Shown: piece by piece, positions 26,927-35,292 of the stretch
Numbering within the stretch: the stretch's first letter is position 1
Layout: every line of letters begins with the position of its first letter
Source: Streptomyces sp. JH34
Lineage (GTDB): Bacteria; Actinomycetota; Actinomycetes; Streptomycetales; Streptomycetaceae
NCBI RefSeq assembly: GCF_029428875.1
Contig: NZ_JAJSOO010000001.1
Span: 4,898,001 to 4,962,000, forward strand
DNA: 64,000 bases
Direction: 5' to 3'
Made by a program: the position numbers and the translations under genes
Notes under the pieces: generated by a model
Told to the model about the DNA's origin: nothing
The model's input: only the letters and a program-made list of their open reading frames with translations
The model's database searches: none

Positions 26927-26997
26927 GGGACGCGGACGCGCGGGACAGGAAAAGCCGGTCGCGGGACGGGAAGCGCGCAGGGACGGGACGTCGGGAC
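26927..26997 (+). repeat. clustered GGGAC motifs upstream of the vWA gene
   Basis: GGGAC occurs six times on the plus strand (26927, 26942, 26963, 26980, 26985, 26993) within 71 bases, between the PP2C stop and the vWA start. The G runs sit on the template strand for the operon, so the RNA is C-rich here. No gene is present in this 191-base gap. Confidence 0.6.
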
Positions 26998-27056
26998 GAA
27001 GCGTCGGACAGGGCGTCGGGGCAGGGCGCCGCGCAGGGTGGAGCGCGGGCCGCGGC

Positions 27057-28433
27057 TCAGGCGGATCCTGCCCCCGGTGCCGCCACGGCGAACGGCAGCA
27101 GCGCCACTGTTACGTTGTCGTGGCCCCCGCCGTCGAGCGCGTGACCGACCAGCACCTGGGCGCCGTGCAGGGGCCGTTCGTACGCGTCGGACGGCACGGC
27201 CGCGGCCATCTCCTCCGCCGACTCCGCGTAGTTCCACAGGCCGTCGGTGCACACCACCACCAGGCCGGGCCGGTCCGGTTTGAACGACGCGGTGTGGGGC
27301 TCCAGTTCGTACGCGTCGGCGCCGAGCCACCCCGTGATGGCGTGGGCGCGCTCGTCGGCGTACGCCTCCGCCTCGTTCATCAGACCGGCCGCCACCATCT
27401 GCGCGGCCCAGGAATCGTCCTCCGTGAGCCTGGCCGGCGGGTGGGACCGGTCCTCGGGGACCCAGTAGACGCGGCTGTCACCGACCCAGCCGACGATCAG
27501 CAGACCGCCCGCCATGACCGCGCCGACCAGAGTGCAGGCCGGGGCGTTCTGATGCCGGTGCTGATCGTGCTCCAGCGCCTGACCTGGTCCCTGCGCCAGG
27601 GAGTTCACGGCCTCGGACGCCGCCACGATCGCCTCGTGCATGGCCTGCTGCGGATGCGTGCCGCGGGGCAGCGACTCCAGCAACGACTCGTTGGCCGCGC
27701 TCGCCGCGGCAGCCGACGCCTCGTCCGGCCGGCTCGCCGACGAGACGCCGTCGCACACGATGGCGACGACGGCGGGGGAGCCGTCCGGCAGGGCGGTGGA
27801 CGACACCGCGAACGCGTCCTCGTTGCGGTGGTGGCGCAGACCCCGGTCGCTCACCGCCGCGACCGAATCGAGCTCCTTCTCCATGTGGTCACGCTCGCGG
27901 GGCTGGGCATGGCCGCAGTTCTCGCAGTAGCCGTCGGCGTCCACATGACCCGAACGGCAGGCCACGCAGACCTTCGCACCGGCCACCGAGCCGCCGGCCG
28001 TGGCGTGTTCCACGGTCCGGGGATCGGGCGCGGCCAGCTCGAAGTCGCCCGAGGAGCCGTCCGGGCCCTCGGAGGCGGAGGCCCCCGGGGCGTCCGGCCC
28101 GTCGAAGCGGACCGCCGGCCCTTCCGCGAGGGGCAGGGGCTTCCCGCCCGAGTCCACGCCCGGCACGTCGGCCGGGCGGTGCGTGGGCGCCGGCAGATCG
28201 GAGCTGTCCGTCTCGGAGGCGCGCGGCCACTCCACCTGCCCGGCGGCGACCGGCGTGCCGACGCCCTGCGCCGGCACGGAGACGGCGACCGTCGGACGGT
28301 CGCCGGGAGGCGCGGGCACGGCCGAGAGGTCGTACCCGCACGCGCCGCAGAATCGGTCGCCCGACTCCAGCGGTTCCTCGCAGCTGGGGCACCCCGGCAA
28401 GGAGGTCTGCTGGTGGCTCTGTGACATCTTCAC
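27057..28433 (-). CDS. zinc-ribbon PP2C-family serine/threonine phosphatase
   Basis: A 458-residue protein. Two zinc ribbons occupy the N-terminal third: CPSC..CGAC near residues 15-33 and CVAC..CENCG near 155-175, separated by an acidic Pro/Ala-rich linker. The PP2C domain fills the C-terminal 280 residues with all metal-binding motifs: RNEDAF, VCDGVSS, WVGDSRVYW, CTDGLW and GHDNVTV. It should dephosphorylate proteins phosphorylated by PknG. The GTG start at 28433 overlaps the pknG stop as GTGA, so kinase and phosphatase are translationally coupled. The shared zinc ribbons (also in PknG and the FHA protein) suggest assembly on common partners. Confidence 0.9.
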   Translation of the reverse strand: MKMSQSHQQTSLPGCPSCEEPLESGDRFCGACGYDLSAVPAPPGDRPTVAVSVPAQGVGTPVAAGQVEWPRASETDSSDLPAPTHRPADVPGVDSGGKPLPLAEGPAVRFDGPDAPGASASEGPDGSSGDFELAAPDPRTVEHATAGGSVAGAKVCVACRSGHVDADGYCENCGHAQPRERDHMEKELDSVAAVSDRGLRHHRNEDAFAVSSTALPDGSPAVVAIVCDGVSSASRPDEASAAAASAANESLLESLPRGTHPQQAMHEAIVAASEAVNSLAQGPGQALEHDQHRHQNAPACTLVGAVMAGGLLIVGWVGDSRVYWVPEDRSHPPARLTEDDSWAAQMVAAGLMNEAEAYADERAHAITGWLGADAYELEPHTASFKPDRPGLVVVCTDGLWNYAESAEEMAAAVPSDAYERPLHGAQVLVGHALDGGGHDNVTVALLPFAVAAPGAGSA

Positions 28434-31171
28434 ACCCAGGTCCGGGGGCGGAGGCGGTTGGCCCGCTCCACCAGTTCGATCCTCTCGTCGCCCCGCTGCG
28501 CGAGCCGGGCGAGCATCCGGTACGAGCGTTCGAGACCGGATCTGAGACCCCGCTCGTCCAGCTCGCTGCCCAGGACCGTCCCCGGCCCCCCGGCCGCGGG
28601 GGAGGACGGAGCCGCCGGCTGAGCCGTGGGACCACCGGAGAGTACCCAGTCAAGTGCCGTACCCAGTACCTCGGTCGACAACCGTTCGCGTCTCACCGCG
28701 TCCAGGCCGTAGCCCCGCAGCGCGGTCACCTGGTCCGCGGCGGCGGACAGGTCGTGGAGCAGCGGCTCCTGCGGTGCGCGCCCGCGGAGCCTGGCCCGCA
28801 CCGCGGCCACCCGGGCCGCCGTGTAGTGGATCGACGACTCCGGCACCGACTCCAGGGTGCGCACCGCCGCCGCCCGGTCCCCGGCGGCGATCTGTACCCG
28901 GGCCAGGCCGAACGCCGAGCTGACGAAACCGGGATCCGTCGCCCACACCAGGCGGTAGTACTCCGCCGCGTTGTCCAGCTGACCCAGCACCTCCGCGCAC
29001 ACCCCCAGCGCGAGCTTCGGCGCGGGCTCGCCGGGGAAGGCGTCGTAGACCGCGTCGAAGGACAGCGCGGCGTTCACGTGGTCACCGGTCACCAGCGAGG
29101 TGACACCGCGGTACCAGACGACGCGCCAGTCGTCCTGGTGCTGCGTCTCGACCGCCGCCAGCGCCCGTACCGCTGCGTCGAGTTCGCGCATCTCCAGGCG
29201 GGCGCGCAGCTCCCGCAGCCGGGTCTCGAGCGAGGCGGCGGGCACGGAGTGCAGCGCGGAGATCAGCTCCGCGGGCGCCGAGGTCATCACCCCGGCGAGG
29301 AACCCGGCGTTGGGATCGTTCGGGTCGACCCGGGGGACCGGCAGGGCCAGCGACGTCGCCCGCGCGTCGAACTCGGCGAGCCGGGGACCCGCGCCGGGGA
29401 ACACGGGCGGCAGCGCCCCGGAGTCCGGGACCGCCGGACGGGGGGCCGGCACGGGCGCCCGGGACGGGGCGTGGGCCGCGGCGCCACCCCGGGCCCCGCT
29501 TCCGGTGCTGCCCCGGACATGTGTGTCGGGCGCGTACAGCGGGGCGGCGCCCATCGCCTGCGGGGCCGCGACGGGAGGAGCCGGCGCCGCGCTCGGAGCC
29601 GGGGCGGGGAGGGCGACCGCCCGCGCGGCCGTCGCACGGCGTCTTCCGAAGCGCCCGCCGCGGGACGGGTCGGTCCGGACGCCGAGCCGCGACACGTCTC
29701 CGGTCAGTCGCGCGAACAACTCCGTGTCCGTCACGCGCATCTCGACGCCGAACAGGGTCGAGAGCGCCGGGCGCGGACGCCCCGTCTGCAGGGCGATCAC
29801 CTCCCGCAGCACACCCGTCAGCTGCTCCGCCATCTCCCCGGCCGAGGAGAACCGGCGTGCCGGGTCCGGGTCGGTGGCCCGCACGAGCAGCCGGTAGAAC
29901 GACTCGTACCTCCGGAACACCTCGATGTTGTCCGGATCGGGCAGCGAGTCCACGAAGACGTTCGTGTACCCCTGGAAGTCGAAGGTCAGCACCGCGAGCG
30001 TCCGGGCGACCGTGTAGAGGTCCGAGGCCACCGACGGGCCGGCCTCGGCCACCTCGGGTGCCTGGTAGCCGACGGTCCCGTAGATGGCCGACTCGGCGTC
30101 GTCCATCCGGCGCACCGCGCCCATGTCGATGAGCTTGAGCTGGTCCTCGGTCTGGATCGCGTTGTCGACCTTGAAGTCGCAGTACAGCAGGTTGCGGCTG
30201 TGCAGGTGGCCGAGCGCCTCCAGCGCCTCGATCCCGTAGGCGCAGGCCTGTTCCACCGGCAGCGGATCCCGCCTCCCGGCCGGTGTGCGGAGCTCGTTGG
30301 CGATCTCCTTGAGCGATTTCCCGCCGACGTACTCCATCACTATGTAGCCGTCGAGCGAACCCGTGCGCTGGTCGAGGTGCTCCACGAAGTTGTAGATGCG
30401 GACGATGTTGGAGTGCTCGATCTCCGCGAGGAAGCGCCGCTCCGAGATGGCCGCGGCCATGGCGTCCTGGTCCCCGGTGTCCAGCAGGCCCTTGAGGACC
30501 ACCCAGCGGTCGGAGACCGCCCTGTCCACCGCCAGATAGACCCAGCCGAGCCCTCCGTGTGCCAGGCAGCCGGCCACCTCGTACTGCCCGTGCACGATGT
30601 CACCGCCGCGCAGCTTCGGCACGAAGGAGTAGGGGTGGCCGCACTTGGTGCAGAACCCCTCGGTACGGCCCGGCCGTTCGCCGCGGGCCCGGCCCACCGG
30701 CGCGCCGCAGTCGGAACGCGAGCAGAACCGCTTCCGCTCGGGGACCTCCGGCTTCTCCATCACCGCGGTGTGCGGATCGGGCCGCGGCACGTCGGGGACG
30801 AGTACCAGGCCCGCGCCCAGCCGGCCGCGCCCGGAGGCGGAGCCCGTGGACGTGCCCGAGGAGCGCACCGAGACGGAGCGGGACGTGGGGCTTCCCGACA
30901 ACGAGCGGGACAGCCTCCCGGACACCGATCGCCGGGAGGTCGAGGAGCGGGCCGACGCGCGCGCGGACGCCTGCGAACCTGTTCGCTGCGAGGCGCTGTC
31001 ACCCCGGACGCCGGCCGCCCTCTTCCCGCCCGCGATGCCGGTGGGCGGCGAACTCACCAGGCCCGTCGGCGACACGACCGGCGCGAGGCCGCAGGTGTCG
31101 CAGTACAGCTCGCCGCCGCCCATGTCCTCGTAGCCGCCCTCACAGGTGGGGCGCTGGCACTCCGTACTCAT
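28430..31171 (-). CDS. pknG: serine/threonine protein kinase PknG
   Basis: A 913-residue soluble kinase. Start is the ATG at 31171, overlapping the upstream stop. CQRPTC..CDTCG and RKRFCSRSDCG..CTKCG are two zinc-binding (rubredoxin-like) segments flanking an unusual Arg/Ser-rich stretch. The kinase has Lys227 (VVLKGL), a glycine loop LAHGGLGWV, catalytic loop YCDFKVDN (Asp332, no HRD arginine) and DMG in place of DFG, all as in mycobacterial PknG. The C-terminal part matches PknG closely over its TPR region (WRVVWYRGVTSLVTGDHVNAALSF..FPGEPAPKLALG..SAAFGLAR). A Pro/Ala linker of about 90 residues separates the halves. In mycobacteria PknG phosphorylates GarA to control glutamate metabolism. 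Confidence 0.93.
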   Translation of the reverse strand: MSTECQRPTCEGGYEDMGGGELYCDTCGLAPVVSPTGLVSSPPTGIAGGKRAAGVRGDSASQRTGSQASARASARSSTSRRSVSGRLSRSLSGSPTSRSVSVRSSGTSTGSASGRGRLGAGLVLVPDVPRPDPHTAVMEKPEVPERKRFCSRSDCGAPVGRARGERPGRTEGFCTKCGHPYSFVPKLRGGDIVHGQYEVAGCLAHGGLGWVYLAVDRAVSDRWVVLKGLLDTGDQDAMAAAISERRFLAEIEHSNIVRIYNFVEHLDQRTGSLDGYIVMEYVGGKSLKEIANELRTPAGRRDPLPVEQACAYGIEALEALGHLHSRNLLYCDFKVDNAIQTEDQLKLIDMGAVRRMDDAESAIYGTVGYQAPEVAEAGPSVASDLYTVARTLAVLTFDFQGYTNVFVDSLPDPDNIEVFRRYESFYRLLVRATDPDPARRFSSAGEMAEQLTGVLREVIALQTGRPRPALSTLFGVEMRVTDTELFARLTGDVSRLGVRTDPSRGGRFGRRRATAARAVALPAPAPSAAPAPPVAAPQAMGAAPLYAPDTHVRGSTGSGARGGAAAHAPSRAPVPAPRPAVPDSGALPPVFPGAGPRLAEFDARATSLALPVPRVDPNDPNAGFLAGVMTSAPAELISALHSVPAASLETRLRELRARLEMRELDAAVRALAAVETQHQDDWRVVWYRGVTSLVTGDHVNAALSFDAVYDAFPGEPAPKLALGVCAEVLGQLDNAAEYYRLVWATDPGFVSSAFGLARVQIAAGDRAAAVRTLESVPESSIHYTAARVAAVRARLRGRAPQEPLLHDLSAAADQVTALRGYGLDAVRRERLSTEVLGTALDWVLSGGPTAQPAAPSSPAAGGPGTVLGSELDERGLRSGLERSYRMLARLAQRGDERIELVERANRLRPRTWV

Positions 31172-32505
31172 GATGTCTCCCCCTGTCCGTCGTGCCCGCC
31201 CGGACCGCGTGGTGTCAGCTGATCCGTGGCGGCCCGCTGGTAACGCAGCACCGCCTGCTCGGCGACCCGCAGATCGCACGGGGCGCTCCACAGCATGCGC
31301 CGTGCGGCGTCGTACCGCTCGATCAGGAGCGGGTCCTCCGCCAGACCGTGCCGGACCACCTTCGCCCTGTACGCGTCCAGCCTGCCGCGCAGCTCCGCAC
31401 GGACCGCGAGCGGCTCGGTGACGGACGTCAGCGACTCCCGGGCGCGCAGCAGTTCGTCCTCCGCCTCCCGCTCCAGCGATTCAAGCAGAGGTGACAGCCG
31501 GTTCCACTGGGCGTGCCTGCGGTAGGCCGAAGCCGTCGCGAGCCGCTCCTGCAGCACGGTCGGCGGTCCGCTGACCGCGGGCACCTCGGAGGCGGCGATC
31601 TTGGCCAGCACCTCGCCGCGCGCCAGCCGCGCCTCGGCGAGCGTACGGTTCGCACGCGACAGCAGGTCACGCACCTGGAGCAGGCGCTGCTCGGCGTCCT
31701 GCCGGACCGCCAGCACCGCCTCGATCTCCCGGCGCACCTCCTCCAGGGCGCGGGCCGCGCGGTCGTAGCGTGTGGTGTCGGGCCGCCCCCCGCCCGGTGC
31801 GGTACTGCCGGCGCCCGGCGTCCAGAACGCCAGCGGATCGGAGATCACCTGCTCGCGCAGCGTGGTCAGTTCCCCGGCGATCGACTCCAGGTCGTCACCG
31901 GCCGGATGCTCCCCCGGCCGTACCCCGACGGAGTGCGCCAGCGAGGCGGTGCGGCGCAGCTCGGCGGCCAGCAGGTCTATCCGGGCGGGCAGCGCCGACC
32001 ACACGGAGTCGGAGGCGAGGACCATGTCCAGCGACCGGGCGTACAGGTCGTTCATCCGGGCGACCAGTTCCTCCAGCGTGAACCGCTCGGAGAGCCGGGC
32101 CGGACCGGTGAGCGAGGCGCTCGGGCCCGCCGCGCCCTGGTTGGCCACGGTCACACCGTCGCCGCGCAGCAGGTCGGTCAGCGCCACCAGGTCGCTCCTG
32201 CCGGGGTAGCGGCGCCTGGCCCGGATCTCACGGGCCGAGGCCAGCGTCCCGGCGTAGGCGTCGAAGTACTGCCAGAGCAGCGTGATCGACCGCTTGGCGG
32301 AGCCCCAGCGCTCCTTGGTGACACCGGTCAGAGTGGCGCCCTCCAGGAGCCGTCGGCCGGCGTGTTCCTCCAGGGCGAGGAGCGAGGTCTCGATGGCCTC
32401 GTGCTCCGCACCGAGCCGTGCCAGCGTCCGGTCCGCCTCGTCCCGGCCCATGACCGGGCCGGGGGGCCTCCCCGCGAAGCTGGGGAAGGAACCCGCGACG
32501 CCCAT
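31168..32505 (-). CDS. helical protein of unknown function within the PknG operon
   Basis: A 445-residue, mostly helical protein with no signal peptide, membrane span or cysteine ribbon. I do not recognise the family. Leu/Ala/Arg/Glu-rich heptad-like segments at about 25-110, 155-235, 265-345 and 345-430 suggest antiparallel coiled coils or a long helical bundle. It lies between glnH and pknG, and its stop overlaps the pknG start (ATGA), so it is made together with the kinase. I do not recall a gene at this position in the mycobacterial cluster. An adaptor linking the membrane sensor to the kinase is a reasonable guess, with no direct evidence. Confidence 0.75.
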   Translation of the reverse strand: MGVAGSFPSFAGRPPGPVMGRDEADRTLARLGAEHEAIETSLLALEEHAGRRLLEGATLTGVTKERWGSAKRSITLLWQYFDAYAGTLASAREIRARRRYPGRSDLVALTDLLRGDGVTVANQGAAGPSASLTGPARLSERFTLEELVARMNDLYARSLDMVLASDSVWSALPARIDLLAAELRRTASLAHSVGVRPGEHPAGDDLESIAGELTTLREQVISDPLAFWTPGAGSTAPGGGRPDTTRYDRAARALEEVRREIEAVLAVRQDAEQRLLQVRDLLSRANRTLAEARLARGEVLAKIAASEVPAVSGPPTVLQERLATASAYRRHAQWNRLSPLLESLEREAEDELLRARESLTSVTEPLAVRAELRGRLDAYRAKVVRHGLAEDPLLIERYDAARRMLWSAPCDLRVAEQAVLRYQRAATDQLTPRGPGGHDGQGETS

Positions 32506-32552
32506 CGTTCACCTCTCCGCTCGTTCCGCCGGACCCGGGGGCCCGGGCAGGC

Positions 32553-33605
32553 TCAGTTGCTCCGGTACTCGGGCGCCGGGGGGCCCGTGATCCCGGGCAG
32601 CCCGGTCGCCAGCCACGCCCGGTACGACGTCATCCAGGGGCTGCCGGCACCGCCGCTGCGGTAATCCTCCAGCACATGGTTGACCCTGGCCACCAGGTCG
32701 TCCGCGCCGAGCTTCGCGGCGACGCCGTAGTACTCCGTCGTGAAAGGCCTGTCGCCCTTGAGCTCCACCGCCGGGTCCTGGGCCGCCTGACCGGCCGCCA
32801 GCGCGTTGTCCGTGACCACCGCGTCGACCTCGCCGAGCTGCAGCCGCACCAGGCAGTCCAGCTGGTTGGGCACGGTCAGCCGGTCCTCGTCCTGCCCGGT
32901 CCCGTCGTGCTCGTCCTGGAAGACCGCGCCGAAGGACTTCTCGTTCAGCGCGTCGTACGCCGTCGAACCCTCGGCCGTGCAGACCCGCTTGCCCTTCAGC
33001 GACTCGTTGTAGCCGTCGATCGTGGACGTCTTGGGCGCCAGGACCTGCTGACCGGCCTGGAAGTAGGCGGTGGAGAACGCCACCTGCCCGATGCGCTTGC
33101 AGTTGATCGTCATCGTGCGGACGACGACGTCGACCTTGTCCTTCTCCAGTGCGGCGATGCGCTGGTTGGTGGGGATGGCGCGGAAGATCACCGCGTCGCG
33201 GTCGCCGAGGATGTCCTCCGCGATCGCGTGCACGAGATCGATGTCGAAGCCTTCGAGCGTGCGGGTCTCCGGGTTGCGGTAGCCCCACTGGAAGCTGTTC
33301 TGGTCGACACCCGCTATCAGCTTGCCGCGCTTCCTGATCTTCTCGATGCTCGGGCCGTCCGCGTCCTTCGCCGGCAGGCTCGCCTCCGGGTCCTCGCACT
33401 CCTCCACCGACTTGGCGGGCGCCGCCGGGGCGGCGCCGTGGCCCGCGCTCAGCCCGCCGAACGTCCCGTCGCCGTGCGCCAGCGGCAGCAGGGTGAGCGA
33501 GGCGGTGACGGCACAGGCGACCGCCATGCCCGTCACACCGCCCCAGCCGCGCAGCCCGCCGCGTGTGGCCCGTCCCTTCGCCCTGGTCATCCCTCGTCCC
33601 CTCAC
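32553..33605 (-). CDS. glnH: periplasmic-type glutamate/glutamine-binding protein GlnH
   Basis: A 350-residue solute-binding protein of family 3. An N-terminal hydrophobic segment (about residues 25-45) exports it; the lipobox is weak (AVAC), so it may be a signal-anchor rather than a lipoprotein. The binding domain starts at KIRKRGKLIAGVDQNSFQWGYRNPETRTLEGFDIDLVHAIAEDIL and includes FRAIPTNQRIAALEKDKVDVVVRTMTI, the amino-acid-ring contacts. There is no transporter permease nearby, so it probably acts as a sensor subunit for the adjacent GlnX. The GTG at 33605 overlaps the glnX stop; an ATG at 33590 with GAGGGG is the alternative. In mycobacteria GlnH binds Asp and Glu and signals to PknG. 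Confidence 0.85.
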   Translation of the reverse strand: MRGRGMTRAKGRATRGGLRGWGGVTGMAVACAVTASLTLLPLAHGDGTFGGLSAGHGAAPAAPAKSVEECEDPEASLPAKDADGPSIEKIRKRGKLIAGVDQNSFQWGYRNPETRTLEGFDIDLVHAIAEDILGDRDAVIFRAIPTNQRIAALEKDKVDVVVRTMTINCKRIGQVAFSTAYFQAGQQVLAPKTSTIDGYNESLKGKRVCTAEGSTAYDALNEKSFGAVFQDEHDGTGQDEDRLTVPNQLDCLVRLQLGEVDAVVTDNALAAGQAAQDPAVELKGDRPFTTEYYGVAAKLGADDLVARVNHVLEDYRSGGAGSPWMTSYRAWLATGLPGITGPPAPEYRSN

Positions 33606-34990
33606 CGGTACTCCGAGAGCCTGCGGTTGACCCCGACGATCACGGCCACCGCACCCAGCAGGGCGAGGACGGCCGCTCCGAAGGGCAGCCCGCCCAGCGC
33701 TCCGCGCCCGTCCTCCGCCGCCGTGTCGAACTCGTCCTGTTCATGGGCGAGCGCCTGCTCCAGCGCGTCGTCGACCTGCTCGAACGAATCGCCCGTGGAG
33801 TCCTGCGGGCCGATGATCTGCTGCAGCGCACTGTCGTAGTCGCCCCGGTCGTCCGTCGTCCGGGCCTTCCTGTGACGGTCCTGCCACGCGGACACACCGT
33901 CGATCGCGTCCTTCACGGGCTCGCCGCCCCGGGCGTCGTCGGCGAGGTCCTGCGCCCTTTCGAGCTGGGCGCCGAGGTCCTTCATGCCCGTGCCGTAGTC
34001 GGTCTCGTACTGGTCCCGCGTGCCGTCCGCGGTGAGAACGGCGCCCCGGGCGACCAGGGTGAGGTTCTCGTTGGCCCGTGCCTTCAGGGAGCTGATCCGG
34101 GCCTTGTTGAGTACGTCGAGCGACTCCTGGCCGTGCACCATCGCGCCCCGCAGCTCGGTCCTGGCCACCGTGTGCCCCACGGTCAGCCAGAGCAGGACCA
34201 CCGTGGCCGCGGCCGTCGCCGCGAGCAGCCCGCGGTTGAAGACGCGGTTGGTCCTGCGGTAGTTGCGCCGCTGCATCCACACCAGCGCGCCCAGTGCGAC
34301 GGTCCCGGCCCCCAAGGACAGGAAGGGCAGCTGCCGCGCGTCGGCCGAGTCGGTTGCCAGCCGGCCGGTCTCGGCGACGTACAACCGCTCCGCCGCCGGG
34401 AGGAGTTCGTCGGTCATCTTCTGGTTGGCGTACCGGAGGTAGGCGCCTCCGAGCGGAAGCCCCTGCCGGTTGTTGGCCCTGGCCCGCTCGATCAGGCCCG
34501 TGTACACGGGGAGCAGCCGGCTGAGCGTCGTGATCTCCTCGTGCGAGGACGTCGAGGAGTCGGTGCTCGCCGCGGCGTCGATCAGCAGCCGCGACGCCTC
34601 CTTGATGTCCGCGTCGTACTGCGCGAGCACCTCCGGGGGCTCCTGCGCACCCGCGAGGAAGCCGCTCGCGGCCATCGTGTCCGCGTCGGCGAGCGACCGG
34701 TAGATGCTCGCGGCATCCGCGCTCAGAGGCTGGCTGCGGGTCACCACGTCGTCGGCGGACGAGGACCTCGCGGCGATCTCCAGATAGGTGACGACCCCGA
34801 ACACCACGACCAGCAGTGCGAGTACGGCGCCGTAGATCTGCAGCCTGCCCGGCTCGGTCGTCGCCGCGGCGCGCAGCCGCGCGGCGGCCTCCGACCCGGC
34901 CCCACGGCGCTGCGCGGGTACGGTCACGGGCGCGGACGGCCGACCCGGGCCGGGCTCCCGCGGCGCGGTCCCGCTCGGCGGGTATGTCAC
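33602..34990 (-). CDS. glnX: membrane sensor protein GlnX
   Basis: A 462-residue integral membrane protein. A Pro/Arg-rich cytoplasmic N-terminus precedes TM1 (about 51-72), an outside helical domain (about 75-220), TM2 (222-239), a short basic loop, TM3 (254-274), a second outside helical domain and a C-terminal TM4 followed by VNRRLSEYR. This two-domain four-helix-bundle layout matches mycobacterial GlnX, which couples GlnH binding outside to PknG inside. I start at the GTG at 34990, which has GGGGGAGG upstream; the longer frame to 35263 has no such site and starts in a palindromic region. First gene of the block. Confidence 0.82.
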   Translation of the reverse strand: MTYPPSGTAPREPGPGRPSAPVTVPAQRRGAGSEAAARLRAAATTEPGRLQIYGAVLALLVVVFGVVTYLEIAARSSSADDVVTRSQPLSADAASIYRSLADADTMAASGFLAGAQEPPEVLAQYDADIKEASRLLIDAAASTDSSTSSHEEITTLSRLLPVYTGLIERARANNRQGLPLGGAYLRYANQKMTDELLPAAERLYVAETGRLATDSADARQLPFLSLGAGTVALGALVWMQRRNYRRTNRVFNRGLLAATAAATVVLLWLTVGHTVARTELRGAMVHGQESLDVLNKARISSLKARANENLTLVARGAVLTADGTRDQYETDYGTGMKDLGAQLERAQDLADDARGGEPVKDAIDGVSAWQDRHRKARTTDDRGDYDSALQQIIGPQDSTGDSFEQVDDALEQALAHEQDEFDTAAEDGRGALGGLPFGAAVLALLGAVAVIVGVNRRLSEYR

Positions 34991-35292
34991 TTGACCTCCC
35001 CCTCGGTCACTGGCGACGGCCCGGGCCCCCCGGCCGATCATGGACGACTGGTCCTGGCCAGAATTATGGCCCCCGGGGCAGCCATCCATCCACCAGGAGT
35101 GCCCGGATCCCGCGTCGCCGCCCGTATTCGACCAGGACGAGCGCGAACGATCAAGGCGATTCGGGCCAGGCCCCGGCCCCGCGCGATCCGATCTCCCCAC
35201 CATGAACACGTCCGGGACGACTGATCGGTTCCCCTCCCGACGCGCGGGGGCGCCCCGCGGCACGACCGCGGGGCGCCCTTCATGACGGGGCC
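34991..35292 (-). other. gap upstream of glnX, with the csnK terminator
   Basis: This 302-base stretch should hold the promoter of the glnX operon. A minus-strand CATAAT at 35068-35063 is a fair -10, but no good -35 lies 16-19 bases before it, so I do not call the promoter. The csnK terminator sits at 35248-35278. No gene is evident. Confidence 0.5.
35248..35278 (-). terminator. terminator of the csn operon
   Basis: A 13-pair perfect GC stem with a CACGA loop begins 14 bases past the csnK stop codon. No T run. It separates the csn operon from the glnX operon on the same strand. Confidence 0.8.
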
